Shown here: one piece after another, positions 52,840 through 64,000 of the stretch
Layout: every line of letters starts with the position of its first letter
Numbering within the stretch: the stretch's first letter is position 1
Source: Durusdinium trenchii
Taxonomy: Eukaryota > Sar > Dinophyceae > Suessiales > Symbiodiniaceae
DNA: 64,000 bases
Direction: 5' to 3'
NCBI GenBank assembly: GCA_963970005.1
Contig: CAXAMN010023295.1
Location: 565,074-629,073, forward strand
The notes under the pieces: generated by a model
What the model was told of the DNA's origin: nothing
Databases searched by the model: none
The model's input: the letters and a program-made list of their open reading frames with translations, nothing else
Position numbers and translations under genes: made by a program

Positions 52840-54060
52840 GTCTGGGAGTTCCAGTAAGGGAAATCTGAAAGACCTCAAGACCTTAAGAAATCCCAAGTGG
52901 CAACACGCAAACCACTGCCACACTTCGGAGTCCGCGCATCATGGCGTTTCGAAGAAGGGAACTGCTTGGGGTGTACAAAAAAGAGAACACAATGCGATGA
53001 AGCGCCTGCACACGTGAGCACACTTCACAAATGCTCAGCTTCTGGCAATGGCTGCGGACACCCCGCGAGCGAGCCACAAACAACAAGGGTGACAGGCCCA
53101 ATGAGGTATTGCTGGATGAAGCCAATTAGGTGTCAAAACATTCAACACCAAGGTTGTGACTGTGGCTATGTTGCCCCTGTTGTCCCTAGCAAGGAGCACC
53201 TCCCAACTCTCGAGAGAATTCATTCCTTGCCTTCGGACAATTCGGGTTGCATGAGGAGCCTGCCATGCCTGCCATGCGCGGATGCTTCAACTCAATGTCA
53301 AGCTCATTTCAGCTACTGTGTCTAGATTTGATCGACGAAAAGTGGGACAAGAGAACATCTTCGGTCTTTGACATGCGAGGGCTCTCATCTGCTACCACAA
53401 TGAGCGGAAATTCCTGCACTCCCATGCAACATCATGCAACTACATATTCTATTTATGCTGCATGCTGGTACGATGTCCCACTGCTGACAGCAGAAACATC
53501 ATGAGAGTTTCTCGGTGTGAATTCTTGAGCTAACACTTGATCGCAATTGAAGGCTAAGTCTGCCACTGCCACAGCGTTGGGCACTGTTACCTATCAAGAG
53601 ATGTCAATGCAGGATTCGGGGCAGTTGTGGAGGAAGTGGAATGCCAGCCACATCTCTCACAAAATTACGTTGAGGGTCCCTCAACAATTCGCCCAGTCTG
53701 GCGCCCAGTCTGGCCCAATGGTCGGTGGACCTTCCTGTTGTTCGGAGCAGATGGGATGCGAAGGGGATGGCCTGACCCGCAGAGAAGATTCCTCGTTGGG
53801 TGTGGTTCACCGGCCTTGCCCCCCCAAACAAAGAAACAAAGAAACTCGAGCCAGCCATGTGTTCCTTCCTGCTGTTCAGCCAGTGCCGAAACCGAACCAA
53901 GCTGAATGTCTTTATGCGCCTGGCTGTGTTGCCGGAAGTGTGGCTCCGTGAAGGGCCTGGGTCAGGGCGGTCACGGCGCTATGTGCACTGATCCATCCAA
54001 GAAGACTCTCTAGGAGAACTCATGCAGAGTTCGCCAAATGAAAAACACATTCATGTAGAA
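52840..54060. other. No clearly supported gene
   Basis: Frames such as 53604-53900 (minus) and 53547-53951 (plus) are open but lack convincing composition or splice edges. Confidence 0.4.
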
Positions 54061-54180
54061 TATCATATCATGTAAGAAAGTGTGCACAATTGTGCATACT
54101 GCACACATAATAATAAGAAGAATAACAATAATAGCAATAGTAATAATATGACACACACACATATATAATCATATATATAT

Positions 54181-54292
54181 ATACCCAAACACTCCATGTA
54201 TGCCATATATGCCTACATTGACCCCCAACACCAGCCCAATGTACGCATATATCACAAATGATCATGTATGGCATACATGGAGTGTCTGGGAT
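54181..54292. repeat. Inverted repeat, MITE-like
   Basis: Left arm 54181-54211 (CACTCCATGTATGCCATATATG core) is matched in inverse complement by right arm 54263-54292, with about 27 of 30 positions paired, around a 51-nt spacer. (TA)n tracts flank both sides, consistent with a small TA-targeting transposon remnant or a hairpin insertion. Confidence 0.7.
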
Positions 54293-54613
54293 ATTATACA
54301 TATTTGTATATATATATATACATACATACATATAGAGTACACTATGCAGGACCTAATATTAATACATGGCCGTACTTCGAATGGTCAACCCGGTGATACA
54401 TGAACACCAAACTGGACATCTCTTGCCGTCAGTACGTCTCTGGCTGGCACAGCATGGATAGCATGGAACAGGTCTGGTTCGTTTCACATCTCTGAGCTGG
54501 TCACGGGGATCCGACCTGCACTGGTTGGCAGGGTCGCGAATTATTGATCACAGCTGGCATGGGGTAGATCGGAGTCGTCGCTTGCTCCACCTGCACGCAA
54601 CTGAGTGCTCACA

Positions 54614-54960
54614 TCACTCGTGGGTTCGTCTGCAGTGCTCGAGAACTTGGAGTGCTCGATAGTGTTCATAACAACATAAACAACTGGTAACTAATTCCGG
54701 ATGATCCATAATGGAGAGAAGCTTTACGCAGCCACGTCCCACCCATGTCAAGAGCTGAGCTCCCTCCAGCCATGACATGGATCCCTTTGGGGCTTCGAAG
54801 CCAATTGGGGGCGTGGATCGCCGATCGATCAGATTCTGGATCAGCTCGGTGCCCGGCACGCCAGCGGGACAAGGGAGTCGCCGGTGGCCTGGGAGCGTAC
54901 CAAACGGCGGGGCTCGGAAACGGCGGGGCTCGGAAGCCATGTGGTAGGAGGGTTCCCAGG
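54614..54960 (-). CDS. Candidate coding exon, unknown protein
   Basis: The minus frame reads FGTLPGHRRLPCPAGVPGTE LIQNLIDRRSTPPIGFEAPK GSMSWLEGAQLLTWVG... and stops at 54614. Other frames are also open, so confidence is limited. Confidence 0.35.
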
Positions 54961-54999
54961 TCCCCAGGAAGAGCCGCAAACAAATTCAGAAGGGGGCCC

Positions 55000-56460
55000 T
55001 AGAAGGGGAAAGAGATGAAGTCTCTTAGCTCAAAGACAGCCTAATAGAAATGCTGGTCCTCTTCCATGCCGCATCTGGATGTAAAATTTCAAAGGCCTCC
55101 TCTTATTGAGAGAGGCAGCTTGCCAACCTGCTTGCCTGGAAAGCTCTTCATTGAAACAATGCGTTGGTTGCACCGACTCAACTCAAAAAGAGGCTGCTAT
55201 GACACTCAAGGACCTATGGCTGAACCTTTTGAGACAATAGGGCAGTTGCTTGCTTGTCCCATCTTGTCTTGTCGCGCGTCTATTGCCACCTTACACAGCT
55301 TTCTTATCTTTCTTAGTGACTTTTGCCTGTGCCCTTTGCAGCAGAGTGCTCACTTTCAAGAAAACATCCAGTGGATGGCAGGCTAGCTAACTACCATTCA
55401 ACACCACCTGCCAGCGCTGATGTTTGGCCAGAAACGACCTTGACGACCTGTGACGATGTTCCTGCAGTCGCCCGACGACGTTGCTCCGCTATGGTTCCGC
55501 TGACGACGTTGCTCTCAAAGATGACCATTCCACCATTCCACGGATAGAGACAGGAGTGATGTCGTGAGCCTCGTCACCCTACGATGCAATGCAACACCGC
55601 TAGGCGTGTATGCAGCCGGCGTGCTGTCTTTCACTCACGTAGGCGGGTCAAGGTGTATGTCAAGTCTATTAATCACACTCTACACGTGTATATGTATATA
55701 TATATATTATACTGCGTCTTGATTCCTGGGTAAGTTAAGCATTCTCTCCATATCTATCAATGTTTCTCAGGGCCTTTCTGCCTTCCCTGAAGTCGAGGTC
55801 CAAGAGTTGGAGTGTCCAAGAATGTCCAAACGAAAACAGTGACTGAGGCCCAGACCGCTGCCATGAAACCGGTGGCTCTGGGACGGGCCTGACAATTCTT
55901 GTCTTGTGTCATGCAGCAAAATGGTTGGAAGCTGCCCTTCACGGTCCATGCACATGTTCGGACGTGACATGAACAAAAGCTCATTCCTTCGCGGTCCCTG
56001 AAGGAAAATCTCAAATCCCTGAAACAGGGGTGAAGCACCAGAGCAACCAGGGTCCTTCAACCACGGCTCCTGTAAAAGGCAGTACAAAAAGCCACCTCAC
56101 CTTGAATGGATGGCGTGCTGCATCTGATTGTCATGCTGCATGGCAAAGTAATTCACCGGATGATAGCCTTGGAATATCTGGGAATCGTCATGCGACAATG
56201 ATCTGTGATATGGAACTGAGGTCAATGGCTCATGCTGATTATATAACATGTTGGCAGTTTAACTTGCAGTATGACTCAAAGTAACTCCAGTTCAACAAAT
56301 TCTTTACAGCACCCTGGAACGAAAGGAGCCCATTCCTCTGACATGATGCAATGCCATGCCATTGACAGTAGTGTCCATAGAACCCAAGAGATCCAAAAAT
56401 AAGGGAAACCGTTTAGACATGTTTGGAAGCGCTGCGCGTTTCATTCAGGCTAACAAATTC
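55000..56460. other. No clearly supported gene
   Basis: Short frames on both strands. An AT-rich tract lies at 55690-55712. GACGACGTTGCTC direct repeats lie near 55475-55520. Confidence 0.4.
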
Positions 56461-56539
56461 TATCAAATTATCAAAGAACAAAATTCAACACTGTTTCTAG
56501 TACAACAGTGGCTGGCCATATGACGAGGATCCTCACCAG

Positions 56540-56840
56540 AAGGGCCGACCAAATCCGCGTTGTGACGGCGTCATGGATTCTCAAAGCCTTCTCCGAAGCC
56601 CTTCCGAACAGTTCCTGGACGTCCATCGAATCCAAGCAGCTCTGGGAGTAGGTCTTTGGTGGATTCGCCGCCGCAGACTGCACCATGCTTGGCGCGGACA
56701 GCACCATGGTCCCCGTCGGAGCGGTCGTGGCCGGTCCGATGAAGCTTCCCGCCGGAGTCCCGGGCGGACCGCGTGACCCCCACGGAGGGCATGGGGGCGG
56801 ACTTGGGGGAGCGCGAGTCCTCAGGGCCATGAGGGAAAGA
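56540..56840 (-). CDS. Candidate exon, Pro/Gly-rich then helical
   Basis: The minus frame reads ALRTRAPPSPPPCPPWGSRG PPGTPAGSFIGPATTAPTGT..., then SQSCLDSMDVQELFGRASEK ALRIHDAVTTRIWSALLVRI. The second half is clearly helical. Unknown protein. Confidence 0.42.
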
Positions 56841-57159
56841 TGGAACGAAAGGACAGGAGGACGGGATTCTTTGGGCAGAAACACCTAGGAGATCATTACA
56901 TGCTGATGTCAATGCCTGGTTTCTTTGTGTATCGGAAATCATGTCTAATCTCATATCTTAGGCCACTAAGTGCTGTAGCCAAACTGTGGGCCTCATTGGG
57001 CCTCTAACACTCCTGATCTCCAAGTGTGCTTCTTAATTTGGGCAAGCGGAGTCACTTCCGTTGATTGTGCCGTGCTCTTCCCATTGCTTCTGGGGAAGCA
57101 CATGGATGATCATGGAAGTACAAAAGTCACACAGCAAAAGGATTCAACTTCCAAACGAT

Positions 57160-57360
57160 CTATTTGGAGATGATCTCCACAAGGTCTTCTGTATTGGTCA
57201 TAGGTTTTCTGTATCGGTCACTCAGCCAAGTCTCTGAAGACCAGGTGATAGCGAGGCCGCTTGACGAGGGCAGTAGGTCAAGTCCATTGGCCTCAACTAG
57301 GTCGTTTCGTTTGGCTGCGGGGGAACCGCCTCCCATGAGCGAAGCCACCATGGTGCCCCT
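57160..57360 (-). CDS. Candidate exon, unknown protein
   Basis: The minus frame reads GTMVASLMGGGSPAAKRNDL VEANGLDLLPSSSGLAITWS and continues RYRKPMTNTEDLVEIISK. A donor-like CTG-GTCTTC near 57245 may end the exon early. Confidence 0.38.
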   Translation of the reverse strand, partial: RGTMVASLMGGGSPAAKRNDLVEANGLDLLPSSSGLAITWSSETWLSDRYRKPMTNTEDLVEIISK

Positions 57361-57479
57361 TAGTGGGGGGCGGCTTTGAGAAGCACCCTCGTTTGAACAA
57401 CTTCGGGGGACGCTCCCTGCTCAAAGCAAATTAGGTCCCCTTTGGATTCGGAGCAGAGAAAAATCACCTGGTTTCGGAG

Positions 57480-57700
57480 CTAAAAAAATCTTCGAGTGTC
57501 ACTTTTGCTTGGAGACTTCGTCCCCTGAGAGAAGCAGTTGGAGTCTGAAAGTCGACCAGTCTGACTCCGCCTGGAGGGTGTTGGCGAGAGCTCTGGAGCT
57601 CGAGGCCTCTCAGACCTGCAGAGCGACGACGAGTGCCTCGCGAGACTGGGCGAAACTGACCAGTCCAGGAACTCGCCATCAGAGGAGATTTGACCCGAAA
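57480..57700 (-). CDS. Candidate Ser/Arg-rich terminal exon
   Basis: The minus frame reads ISGQISSDGEFLDWSVSPSL ARHSSSLCRSERPRAPELSP TPSRRSQTGRLSDSNCFSQG... and stops at 57480. Two other frames are open; this one has the most protein-like composition. Confidence 0.38.
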
Positions 57701-58099
57701 TGATTTTACCCAGCCATGGGCCCATGGGTCAGGGCTGAAGCTTTGTGCAGATGATGGCTCCATTCCTCCATAATGTTCCTCCCTGGAATTTCACAGCCTT
57801 TGGTGGATTGCAAAAAAATGAAAAAAACTTTCCGCAACCGGACAACTTGGTGTCCCGGCGGCAAGGGGGCAGTGGTGCACAGAGGAGACTTGCTGGGTAT
57901 TGTTTGCACTTCCGCCTGCGGCTGCAGCAAACTTGTGTACAGCTGCGGGACCTTTTTAGCAAACAATATGATGAATACCATTCGATACTACAAAAAGCCA
58001 ATGGATGCTACAGATATCAGATTCGTGAAGCTTGCAGGCCTCTTGTATCTGCCCTTCTTCCTTTGCAGATGTTCTCAAAGGTGGCTCATAGCTAAACCT

Positions 58100-58850
58100 C
58101 AGTCCATTCAGCCCATGCTGCGGTCGCTCCGGTCACCAACTTGAGGCTTCCCGAGGCCGCGACCAGCCGGTGAGCGAACGCCTGGGTGAGCGAAGCCAGA
58201 TGGGCCCCCGCATGCGGTGGTATAAGCCCGTGGGTCCAACCCAGAGCCCTAAAGCCTGGTAGGTTGACCTCCCTGGAAGTCTATTCCCTTCCTGTGGTCA
58301 ACCAGGGTGCTCCGGTTTTTGGACCCAACAGCCATCTATGGGCTTCAAGATCTCCATCAAATGCACTCACGATTCCGTCGGGTTGGTCGATTCCGCCGGC
58401 TCAGCTGTGCTCCATCCCTCGAAGAGTCCGCCGGTCCATGGCGCCTCGGCCGGTCCATGGGTCCAATCCGTTGGGGTCGAGATATAAAAGATCGGAAGTG
58501 CCGATCCAAGGTATGCCATAGACGTAAACATTTACAGTACTATATATAATATCTTTTCGACCTATGGTTTTTCAGGTTTCCCCTTTTCATCGTTTTTGGG
58601 CTGAAGTGATCTACATTGGGCCGATACTGAGACAGCGGCCAGCAAGGAAGTCATAGACCCGTTCCTGAGTTTTCATGCTTTGACTCTGACTTGATTTGGT
58701 GTTTGGCAGAGTACTAGGGCTCTCTCCAGCCATCTGATCATTGTTTGACTGCAATATTTATATATATATGTATATATACATGTATGATTTAAAATGATTA
58801 TATATGTGTGCAATTATGATCAATTGTGTATCTTTTTGGGGGATGCTTGA
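58100..58850. other. No supported gene
   Basis: AT-rich tracts at 58535-58550 and 58755-58805; short frames only. Confidence 0.45.
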
Positions 58851-58860
58851 TGGTGCTCGC

Positions 58861-59115
58861 TCACTTGGCGGGCTTTTGCAGGGGGCCGACTTCTGAGTCC
58901 CCTGCGGCTGCATCTGGCTCGCAGCTTGATCTGCCAGGAGTGAAGCAAAGAGTGATACTCAGTGGCCAGCTCCTAGGTGTACCTAGCGTGCTAGCTCCTT
59001 GAGAACGCTTCTTACGCTTCAGTCCGCATCTCACCTGCAACAGCTCGCCGTCCCAAGACTGGTGAGCGGCTGCTAGTCCTTGGAAGAAATTGCGAGGTTC
59101 TATGGATGGATGTCT
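58861..59115 (-). CDS. Two exons at the 3' end of an unknown gene
   Basis: Exon 59035-59115 follows CCGTGCAG, reads RHPSIEPRNFFQGLAAAHQS WDGELLQ (27 codons) and ends at a canonical GTGAGA donor. The next exon starts at 58930 after CTGGCAG. In phase it reads IKLRARCSRRGLRSRPPAKA RQVSEHHQ..., a basic tail running past 58861. The +1 frame reads SSCEPDAAAGDSEVGPLQKP AK and stops at 58861. Which is used is unclear. Confidence 0.45.
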   Translation of the reverse strand, partial: RHPSIEPRNFFQGLAAAHQSWDGELLQVRCGLKRKKRSQGASTLGTPRSWPLSITLCFTPGRSSCEPDAAAGDSEVGPLQKPAK

Positions 59116-59384
59116 CTGCACGGCCCAAAGGTTTTGTGGAGTTGGATGATGCAAGTGAGTAGTTCAGCCACAGCATCCACTCAATCATAATCAAGCAACC
59201 AGCAACAGGACGCAAAGAGTGAGCGAGACCAAAGAGGGAGAGAATACTATATATATCAAGGTATGCATATCAGCATATCACATAGTTTATAAATATAATA
59301 TATATTATATACAGTACAGTATATACAGTATATATTGTGCATTGTATGATATAAAGAAGCAAGGAAGGAAACAAGGATCGGTCT

Positions 59385-59755
59385 TCATCCACCCTCATCC
59401 ACGAACATCTCCGTCTTCGGACTCTCTCGCACCACGGTCACCCCTTTTCCTCGGCAGTCGCTGGCAGTCGCTCTGGCCGCCGTTGAGGCCATGGGCCATC
59501 CTTTTGGTTGGCCATCCGAGCTGCGAGCCACTCCGTCCCTGATCCTCTGAGGTCCAATCAGGTGATCTTCATGGGTCACAACTTCAATCAACATCACTTC
59601 CGTTTTTACCCGTTTTTTGGGGGAGCGTCCTATCCGAGTGGATGCTGCTGTGGTGCAGCAGTCCAAGATTGGTAACGTGACCCTGACAGCCGGTAGACCA
59701 GTTTCTGATTCAGATGGGTCGAATAATTCACATTCTCCTCCCCCATAGATGTTGG
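59385..59755 (-). CDS. Terminal exon, unknown protein
   Basis: The minus frame reads GGGECELFDPSESETGLPAV RVTLPILDCCTTAASTRIGR SPKKRVKTEVMLIEVVTHED HLIGPQRIRDGVARSSDGQP... and stops at 59385. The longest uninterrupted host-like frame in this part of the window. No family recognised. Confidence 0.55.
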
Positions 59756-59889
59756 AAGTACTACAATGTTGCTCAGAAAATATGAAGGAATACAAATGAC
59801 AGGAATATACCAGGAAACTCGTTCTACTGGGTGTGTTCTACAATTTTTGTTGCCTTGATTTTCTGGCGACTGCGACTGTGGCACCAACA

Positions 59890-60231
59890 GCAGGCGCTTC
59901 GACAGCTCCACTCAGATTCAGCGAGCTCTTGCGGCAACATCGCCTGGCCATCCCAGCCGATGAGACAAATGGGTCCTATGGTCTGCTTCAAAGCGTCTAT
60001 TCTCTCAGAAACCTGTGCAAGCAGGAGAAGGCAAGCAAACAAGTACCTTTGAAGCCACAGTGATGTCAAGCTCCACCCACAAGCCGCAGGTTGGGCCTCA
60101 TTTGTCCTTCTGGAATAAGGGATGAGCCAAAGCTGCCTCTGGAGTACATCGATCCTCAGTGCCAGATCTGCGACGCGCTCATGGGATACCTAAATACCTT
60201 CCAGCAGGGCCTCTGTGACAACAAAAACAGC
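59890..60231 (+). CDS. Plus-strand gene candidate, two exons, unknown protein
   Basis: The first block (to about 60030) reads ASTAPLRFSELLRQHRLAIP ADETNGSYGLLQSVYSLRNL CKQEK, followed by a GC donor candidate (AAG-GCAAGC). The second block (from about 60090-60121 to 60231) reads RDEPKLPLEYIDPQCQICDA LMGYLNTFQQGLCDNKNS and ends at CAG-GTGTCA. CxxCDA and a later Cys suggest a disulphide or zinc site. Phases do not yet match, so an exon edge is wrong. It is the only convincing plus-strand host gene here. Confidence 0.45.
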
Positions 60232-60784
60232 AGGTGTCAAACGTCTTGGAGGGCTTCCTGCTCTTGGACGGGTTTGGGAATCCAACTTTCAGAGTTCGAA
60301 GTGCACTGGGCAATCCCCCATGTTGTTTGCAGCTGCTTGCCGTTTGCAACCTATTGCGCCCAGCTTTGGCCCTCGGAGCCAATACAGTAAAAATAAAAGG
60401 GAAAGAAGCCAAAATAAAGGCTCTAAATAGGAAAGAAACCATAACAAAACCTTGGGAGTCCTAGGTCCTAGGGTCATCTTATGTCATCTTGTATGCTCCA
60501 CGTCCAATTATGTCTTCCGGTCATCCCCCTGTGGAGCATGTCCCTGTCAAGAGATTGGTTTTCTACAGATCGCCCCTTGCCGCGTTTGTGTCCCAAAGGG
60601 TCAAACGGTCTAACCAGTCACAACGACAGCAGCAGCAGCAACAACAACATGCCAGAAGCCCACCACCTCGGCAAGATACCTTGGTGCACCTAGCCTCAAA
60701 CAGTCCTTCTGACAGCTCCTACTTCCTCATTTCTCATTCCAATCTCCTTCCAACACCGGTCTTATCATGCGTAGCTGCGTACCC

Positions 60785-61030
60785 TTAAAGGCCTGGCCCT
60801 TGCCTCTCTGACCGCAGCTGGGCGTCGCCGGGCACCAGCTTCAGGAGATTTTGCACCAAGTCGGCCAGGCGCGGCATGAGCCGCTCCTGCGTCTTCGGAT
60901 CCTGGGTCGCTCGGGCCGGGTCCGAAGATGTCGGTCTGAGGATGTGCGACCAAAATAGCCTCAATTCATCTGATGGTGTTCCGGGTCCCCGGGGGCTCAG
61001 GTGAATAGTCAGAGCCATCAAAAAAGGGGC
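60785..61030 (-). CDS. Terminal exon, unknown protein
   Basis: The minus frame reads LRLFWSHILRPTSSDPARAT QDPKTQERLMPRLADLVQNL LKLVPGDAQLRSERQGPGL and stops at 60785. The helical second half is amphipathic. No family recognised. Confidence 0.48.
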   Translation of the reverse strand, partial: APFLMALTIHLSPRGPGTPSDELRLFWSHILRPTSSDPARATQDPKTQERLMPRLADLVQNLLKLVPGDAQLRSERQGPGL

Positions 61031-61239
61031 TGGCCTCACCTCATACTGTGTATAAGGTTGTATATAACCAGAAGTGGTCTTTGCCAGGCCTTTACGGATC
61101 TCAGAAAAACTCCATCTGCCCTCGCTGCACTTGTCCGACCAAACCAAGAAGCCGAGTTGGGAGGCGGATTCTTGAAGACTTTGTCCAACATGCCACTCAC
61201 CTCAATGTCTGCTGATGCGTGTTAATGGATGAGGGCACG

Positions 61240-62260
61240 GTGATGTTGTCAAAAACAGCCAAGGGTACTCAGATCAAGGAAAGGGAACTGAGAAGGCATG
61301 ACCTAAAAATATCTCAAGGGCCCAAAGTAAGTAAAATAAATATGAACCAATATGATACTGATACAATATGAGTGGATTCATCGACCTTCTGCTCACAAAA
61401 ATCTCGTGCGCAGGTGCGTAGTACCCGTTTCAATTGCATATCTTGAACATATCTTGAACTTGCAAAGGATCCAAGAACCACCATGGTGCACTGGGAGTTC
61501 TTTGGGCATCATTGGCGAAATTGATTGAGCCAACAAGACTGCCATACAAGCGAGTGAAATGCAGTGGATGAGTATAAGCCCCATCAAACAAATTTGATCA
61601 TGGATGCTCATGAATCTTCAGTAGCTGAGTCACAGGTTGCCTCGGCTTCTCATACTTCTTCATAGGGATGATATCTCCTGGGCACGGGCAAATGCTCCGG
61701 TACAGTGGGGGTAAAAGTAAAGAAAGTGAGGCGTGCGCCCACAAGTGGGCAGGATATGTGCCACGCGTTTCTCACCAATCACCGAATGCCTCTTTTCTGG
61801 GGCCTACCCTAGGTTTCCCAAGCTAGGACAATCCGCAAATGCCTTCATCTTCTTTGCCCGGACTTAGACTTACGGTCACCACCATCTAGGATACAACTAT
61901 ACTAATACTAACTATACTATACTATATAGTCCATATATGTTTGCCCCAAATATCCCCTGACCATCCCTGACCCTCCTCTGGCGGACGACGCGTGAGAACA
62001 CCTGTGTGGACGACCCCGGATCCCTGCAGTGGAAAGCGGCGGATCCCTGTGATTGAGTCGGGATCCTTCAGCAAATACTCACCTGGAGGCGATCTGATGC
62101 AGAAAAGAGACAACACATGAGTGGTTTGTGGATAGCTACAGAAGCTGGTGGCACCATAGGAATGGTGTTTTTGGTTGGAGCACCAGGTTAACCCCACAGC
62201 CCTCCACTTGGCGGGCTCTCTTCGATTCGAGCCGGACGCCCGAAACCAACCCAGATATGG
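61240..62260. other. No clearly supported gene
   Basis: Short frames only; an AT-rich segment lies at 61895-61930. Confidence 0.4.
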
Positions 62261-62264
62261 ACTC

Positions 62265-62510
62265 TCAAGACAAGAGGTGCGTTGGGTCTGATGGATCCGT
62301 GAAGGTCCGACATACTCTAGATGGGATGGCACCCCAGGCTGAGAGGCCTTCGGAGTTGAAGTGCTTCGCGGCAAACTCCCCCGACGTCGCCAGCTTCTTG
62401 GGAAAGGCACCGGACACCTGGCACGGAACGGTCCCAGTTGCGATCAAGACCGGATTGGGGCAATGTTCGTTGTCTCCTCTAAGCCTTCGTACCTGGGTTG
62501 TTTTTCTGTT
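62265..62510 (-). CDS. Candidate coding exon, unknown protein
   Basis: The minus frame reads TQVRRLRGDNEHCPNPVLIA TGTVPCQVSGAFPKKLATSG EFAAKHFNSEGLSAWGAIPS RVCRTF. Protein-like; edges and family not established. Confidence 0.42.
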   Translation of the reverse strand, partial: NRKTTQVRRLRGDNEHCPNPVLIATGTVPCQVSGAFPKKLATSGEFAAKHFNSEGLSAWGAIPSRVCRTFTDPSDPTHLLS

Positions 62511-63488
62511 CAACGCGATTCGATACTATTCGATACTGCGCTGGTTTGCAATGGGAGCTCTGGCTCCATCCGGCTAACTCATTGAGTTCGTTGGGTGGCC
62601 GTTAATGGGGCCATTGATGACACTCAAACACATTGTAGTTATATACATGTAATGTCGAAATGGAATTGCAGATGAGTCAGATGAGGGTCTTCAAACACAC
62701 CACCACTCGGGTCCCGCAGTCCGCACTTCTCCAACATGGGCAAATGCCGAACACAACGAACTAAACTTGGCCAGCACAACATCCAACATTCCAACTACAA
62801 AAGCTTGTTGGATCAAGTTGGGTCTTGTTGGTATTTGAATAGGCCTATCCAGGCAGCATAGTCGGCAACAACAGGTTAAAACCCTGACCCGACCCCCAAT
62901 CACAAAATGGATGCCGGCTAGGGATGTCAACCAACCTACTGAGCATGTTCAGCCCTGGATGGCTCCAGAATAGAATGGAGTACTCTTTGTTGCTTAAAGC
63001 GCTGAAAAAACATGGCGCCCTAAGAAATTCAATCCGGATCTTTGTCTCTCTCCTAAGAGCGGCATCCTGAACTCCTGGCTGGCTCAGGTGAATGTGCACC
63101 AGCCCAGCCAGCCCTCTGGTGTCTCAGCCTCTAACATCTGGCGGATCATGGAGTTGTTCCTCAGCAAATGCTGAGAGAAGATTGAACCATCCTGAAGATG
63201 AAAACACAACTTAAATAAGAAAGCGATTTCTCTCACTGACTTGGAAACAGTGCGTTTTCAACATACGACTTTGGGTTCACCAGAAACTGGGTGGAGATAC
63301 GGGACAAAAGAATGGACCTTTAAATGGGTGAGCAACGGGTGTTTGTTGGCAAGATGTAGTATGTGTGCAACGAACTGCTGATCTAGTGCATGCTACTAGC
63401 ATCCTCTCTCTCTCTCCCCCTCTCCCTGAGCATGCCCTACAGATCTTCACACACCAACCCTGCAGATTGATGTGTTGTTCCGCCAAAC

Positions 63489-63626
63489 CGGTGTCTTTCG
63501 ATGTCTTTTGACCCGTTCTTCTGCATCCTCCGCCTAAGAGTCGTCTTCCCAGTGAAGAGGATCTTGCCACTCGCCAGCTCGAAAAGGGTGACCCCGGCAC
63601 TCCAGAGATCAATCTGGGTGTCATAC
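63489..63626 (-). CDS. Protein kinase C-lobe exon, PRP4 (PRPF4B)-like
   Basis: After ACGTAAG the exon reads YDTQIDLWSAGVTLFELASG KILFTGKTTLRRRMQKNGSK D. D-x-WSAGV is kinase subdomain IX. ELxxGKILFxGKT followed by a basic stretch is characteristic of PRP4 kinases among CMGC kinases, which phosphorylate spliceosomal proteins in the nucleus. The N-lobe and activation segment would lie in exons to the right, outside or at the edge of the window, and the C-terminal exons were not identified. A related DYRK/CLK kinase cannot be excluded. The 3' edge (CACCG-GTTTGG) is tentative. Confidence 0.68.
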
Positions 63627-64000
63627 CTTACGTGTGATGCAACTCAAGACGTGATGACGTTTTCACACCTGGAGGATTGATGTGAGCGACTTGCAAAACC
63701 ACTTTCTGAAGGTTTCCTTCACTTTACTTACTTAGTCTTCACTGTAGTGATGCTGCCTTCACCGAAGGTTTTGGCAGTTGCTCATGTGAACCTGGAGGCT
63801 CGAGACATGATGTGTGCCTCGTGCCAGAAAAATTCTGATGCTGCACACGGTGGATACTGGACCGGTCAGCCAACCAATGTGGATTACAGCGCCGGGTGCT
63901 ACGAGAACTTGGAGGAAGGATCGCAACGATCCAAAAAGGGAAGGTGAGGGACTGATGACCCAACTGGTCGTTGTCACGTGACTTGTCTGTGACCCATGAG

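Noticed and set aside
1..64000. CRISPR array, bacterial operon or prophage
   Set aside because: No regularly spaced repeats with unique spacers, no Shine-Dalgarno-led long ORFs. Genes are intron-broken and the composition is eukaryotic.
1..64000. tRNA or rRNA genes
   Set aside because: No paired A-box/B-box or rRNA core sequence was noticed by eye. A tRNAscan or Infernal run would be decisive.

Overview
This 64 kb window looks like nuclear DNA of a dinoflagellate, probably a Suessiales (Symbiodiniaceae or Polarella) type. The reasons are indirect but agree. Genes are broken into short exons that join in phase. Some donors are GC or GA instead of GT. Nearly every recognisable exon lies on the minus strand, as in unidirectional dinoflagellate gene arrays. 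A spliced-leader-like GGCTCAAG sits just upstream of one start codon. Simple repeats are abundant, and two 10-N scaffold gaps (2417-2426, 51517-51526) mark this as a draft assembly.

Layout. 1-2583 is a tandem satellite with a unit of about 375 bp. 3-26 kb is host DNA with scattered minus-strand exons. Best recognised are a RAN release factor MOG1 homologue (12196-13421), a C-terminal exon with two clathrin-box-like motifs (9306-9425) and a coiled-coil plus Pro/Lys/Glu-rich protein (24754-25636). 26.8-28.0 kb is a 1.17 kb mini-element with terminal direct repeats. 28.7-36.4 kb holds more unassigned host exons. 37.0-48.5 kb is an 11.5 kb retroelement on the minus strand. 48.8-63.6 kb is host DNA again, with a mitochondrial/plastid-type ATP synthase OSCP/delta gene (51144-52713) and a PRP4-like kinase exon at the right edge (63489-63626). 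One gene candidate (59.9-60.2 kb) is on the plus strand.

The most interesting content is the retroelement family. The large element has about 400 bp terminal direct repeats that are nearly identical (3 substitutions, 4 indels by eye). It carries a long series of Pro-rich ORFs: one with an RS tract, one with a Myb/SANT domain and two that are paralogous. It ends with a degenerate GIY-YIG endonuclease plus reverse-transcriptase remnant, in the order used by Penelope-like elements with an N-terminal nuclease. The mini-element 10 kb away has homologous, diverged terminal repeats in the opposite orientation and the same internal end sequences, so it is a non-autonomous relative.

Comparing the two subfamilies shows an RNA structure inside the terminal repeat: an outer stem enclosing a hairpin whose loop pairs with downstream sequence as a pseudoknot, then another hairpin. 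Two stems and the pseudoknot change sequence almost completely between subfamilies while staying complementary. I do not recognise it as hammerhead, HDV, twister or pistol. It is the best candidate here for an undescribed functional RNA.

Limits: exon calls rest on reading frame, protein-like composition and splice-like sites. No homology search was run. Functions are named only where family motifs are visible.
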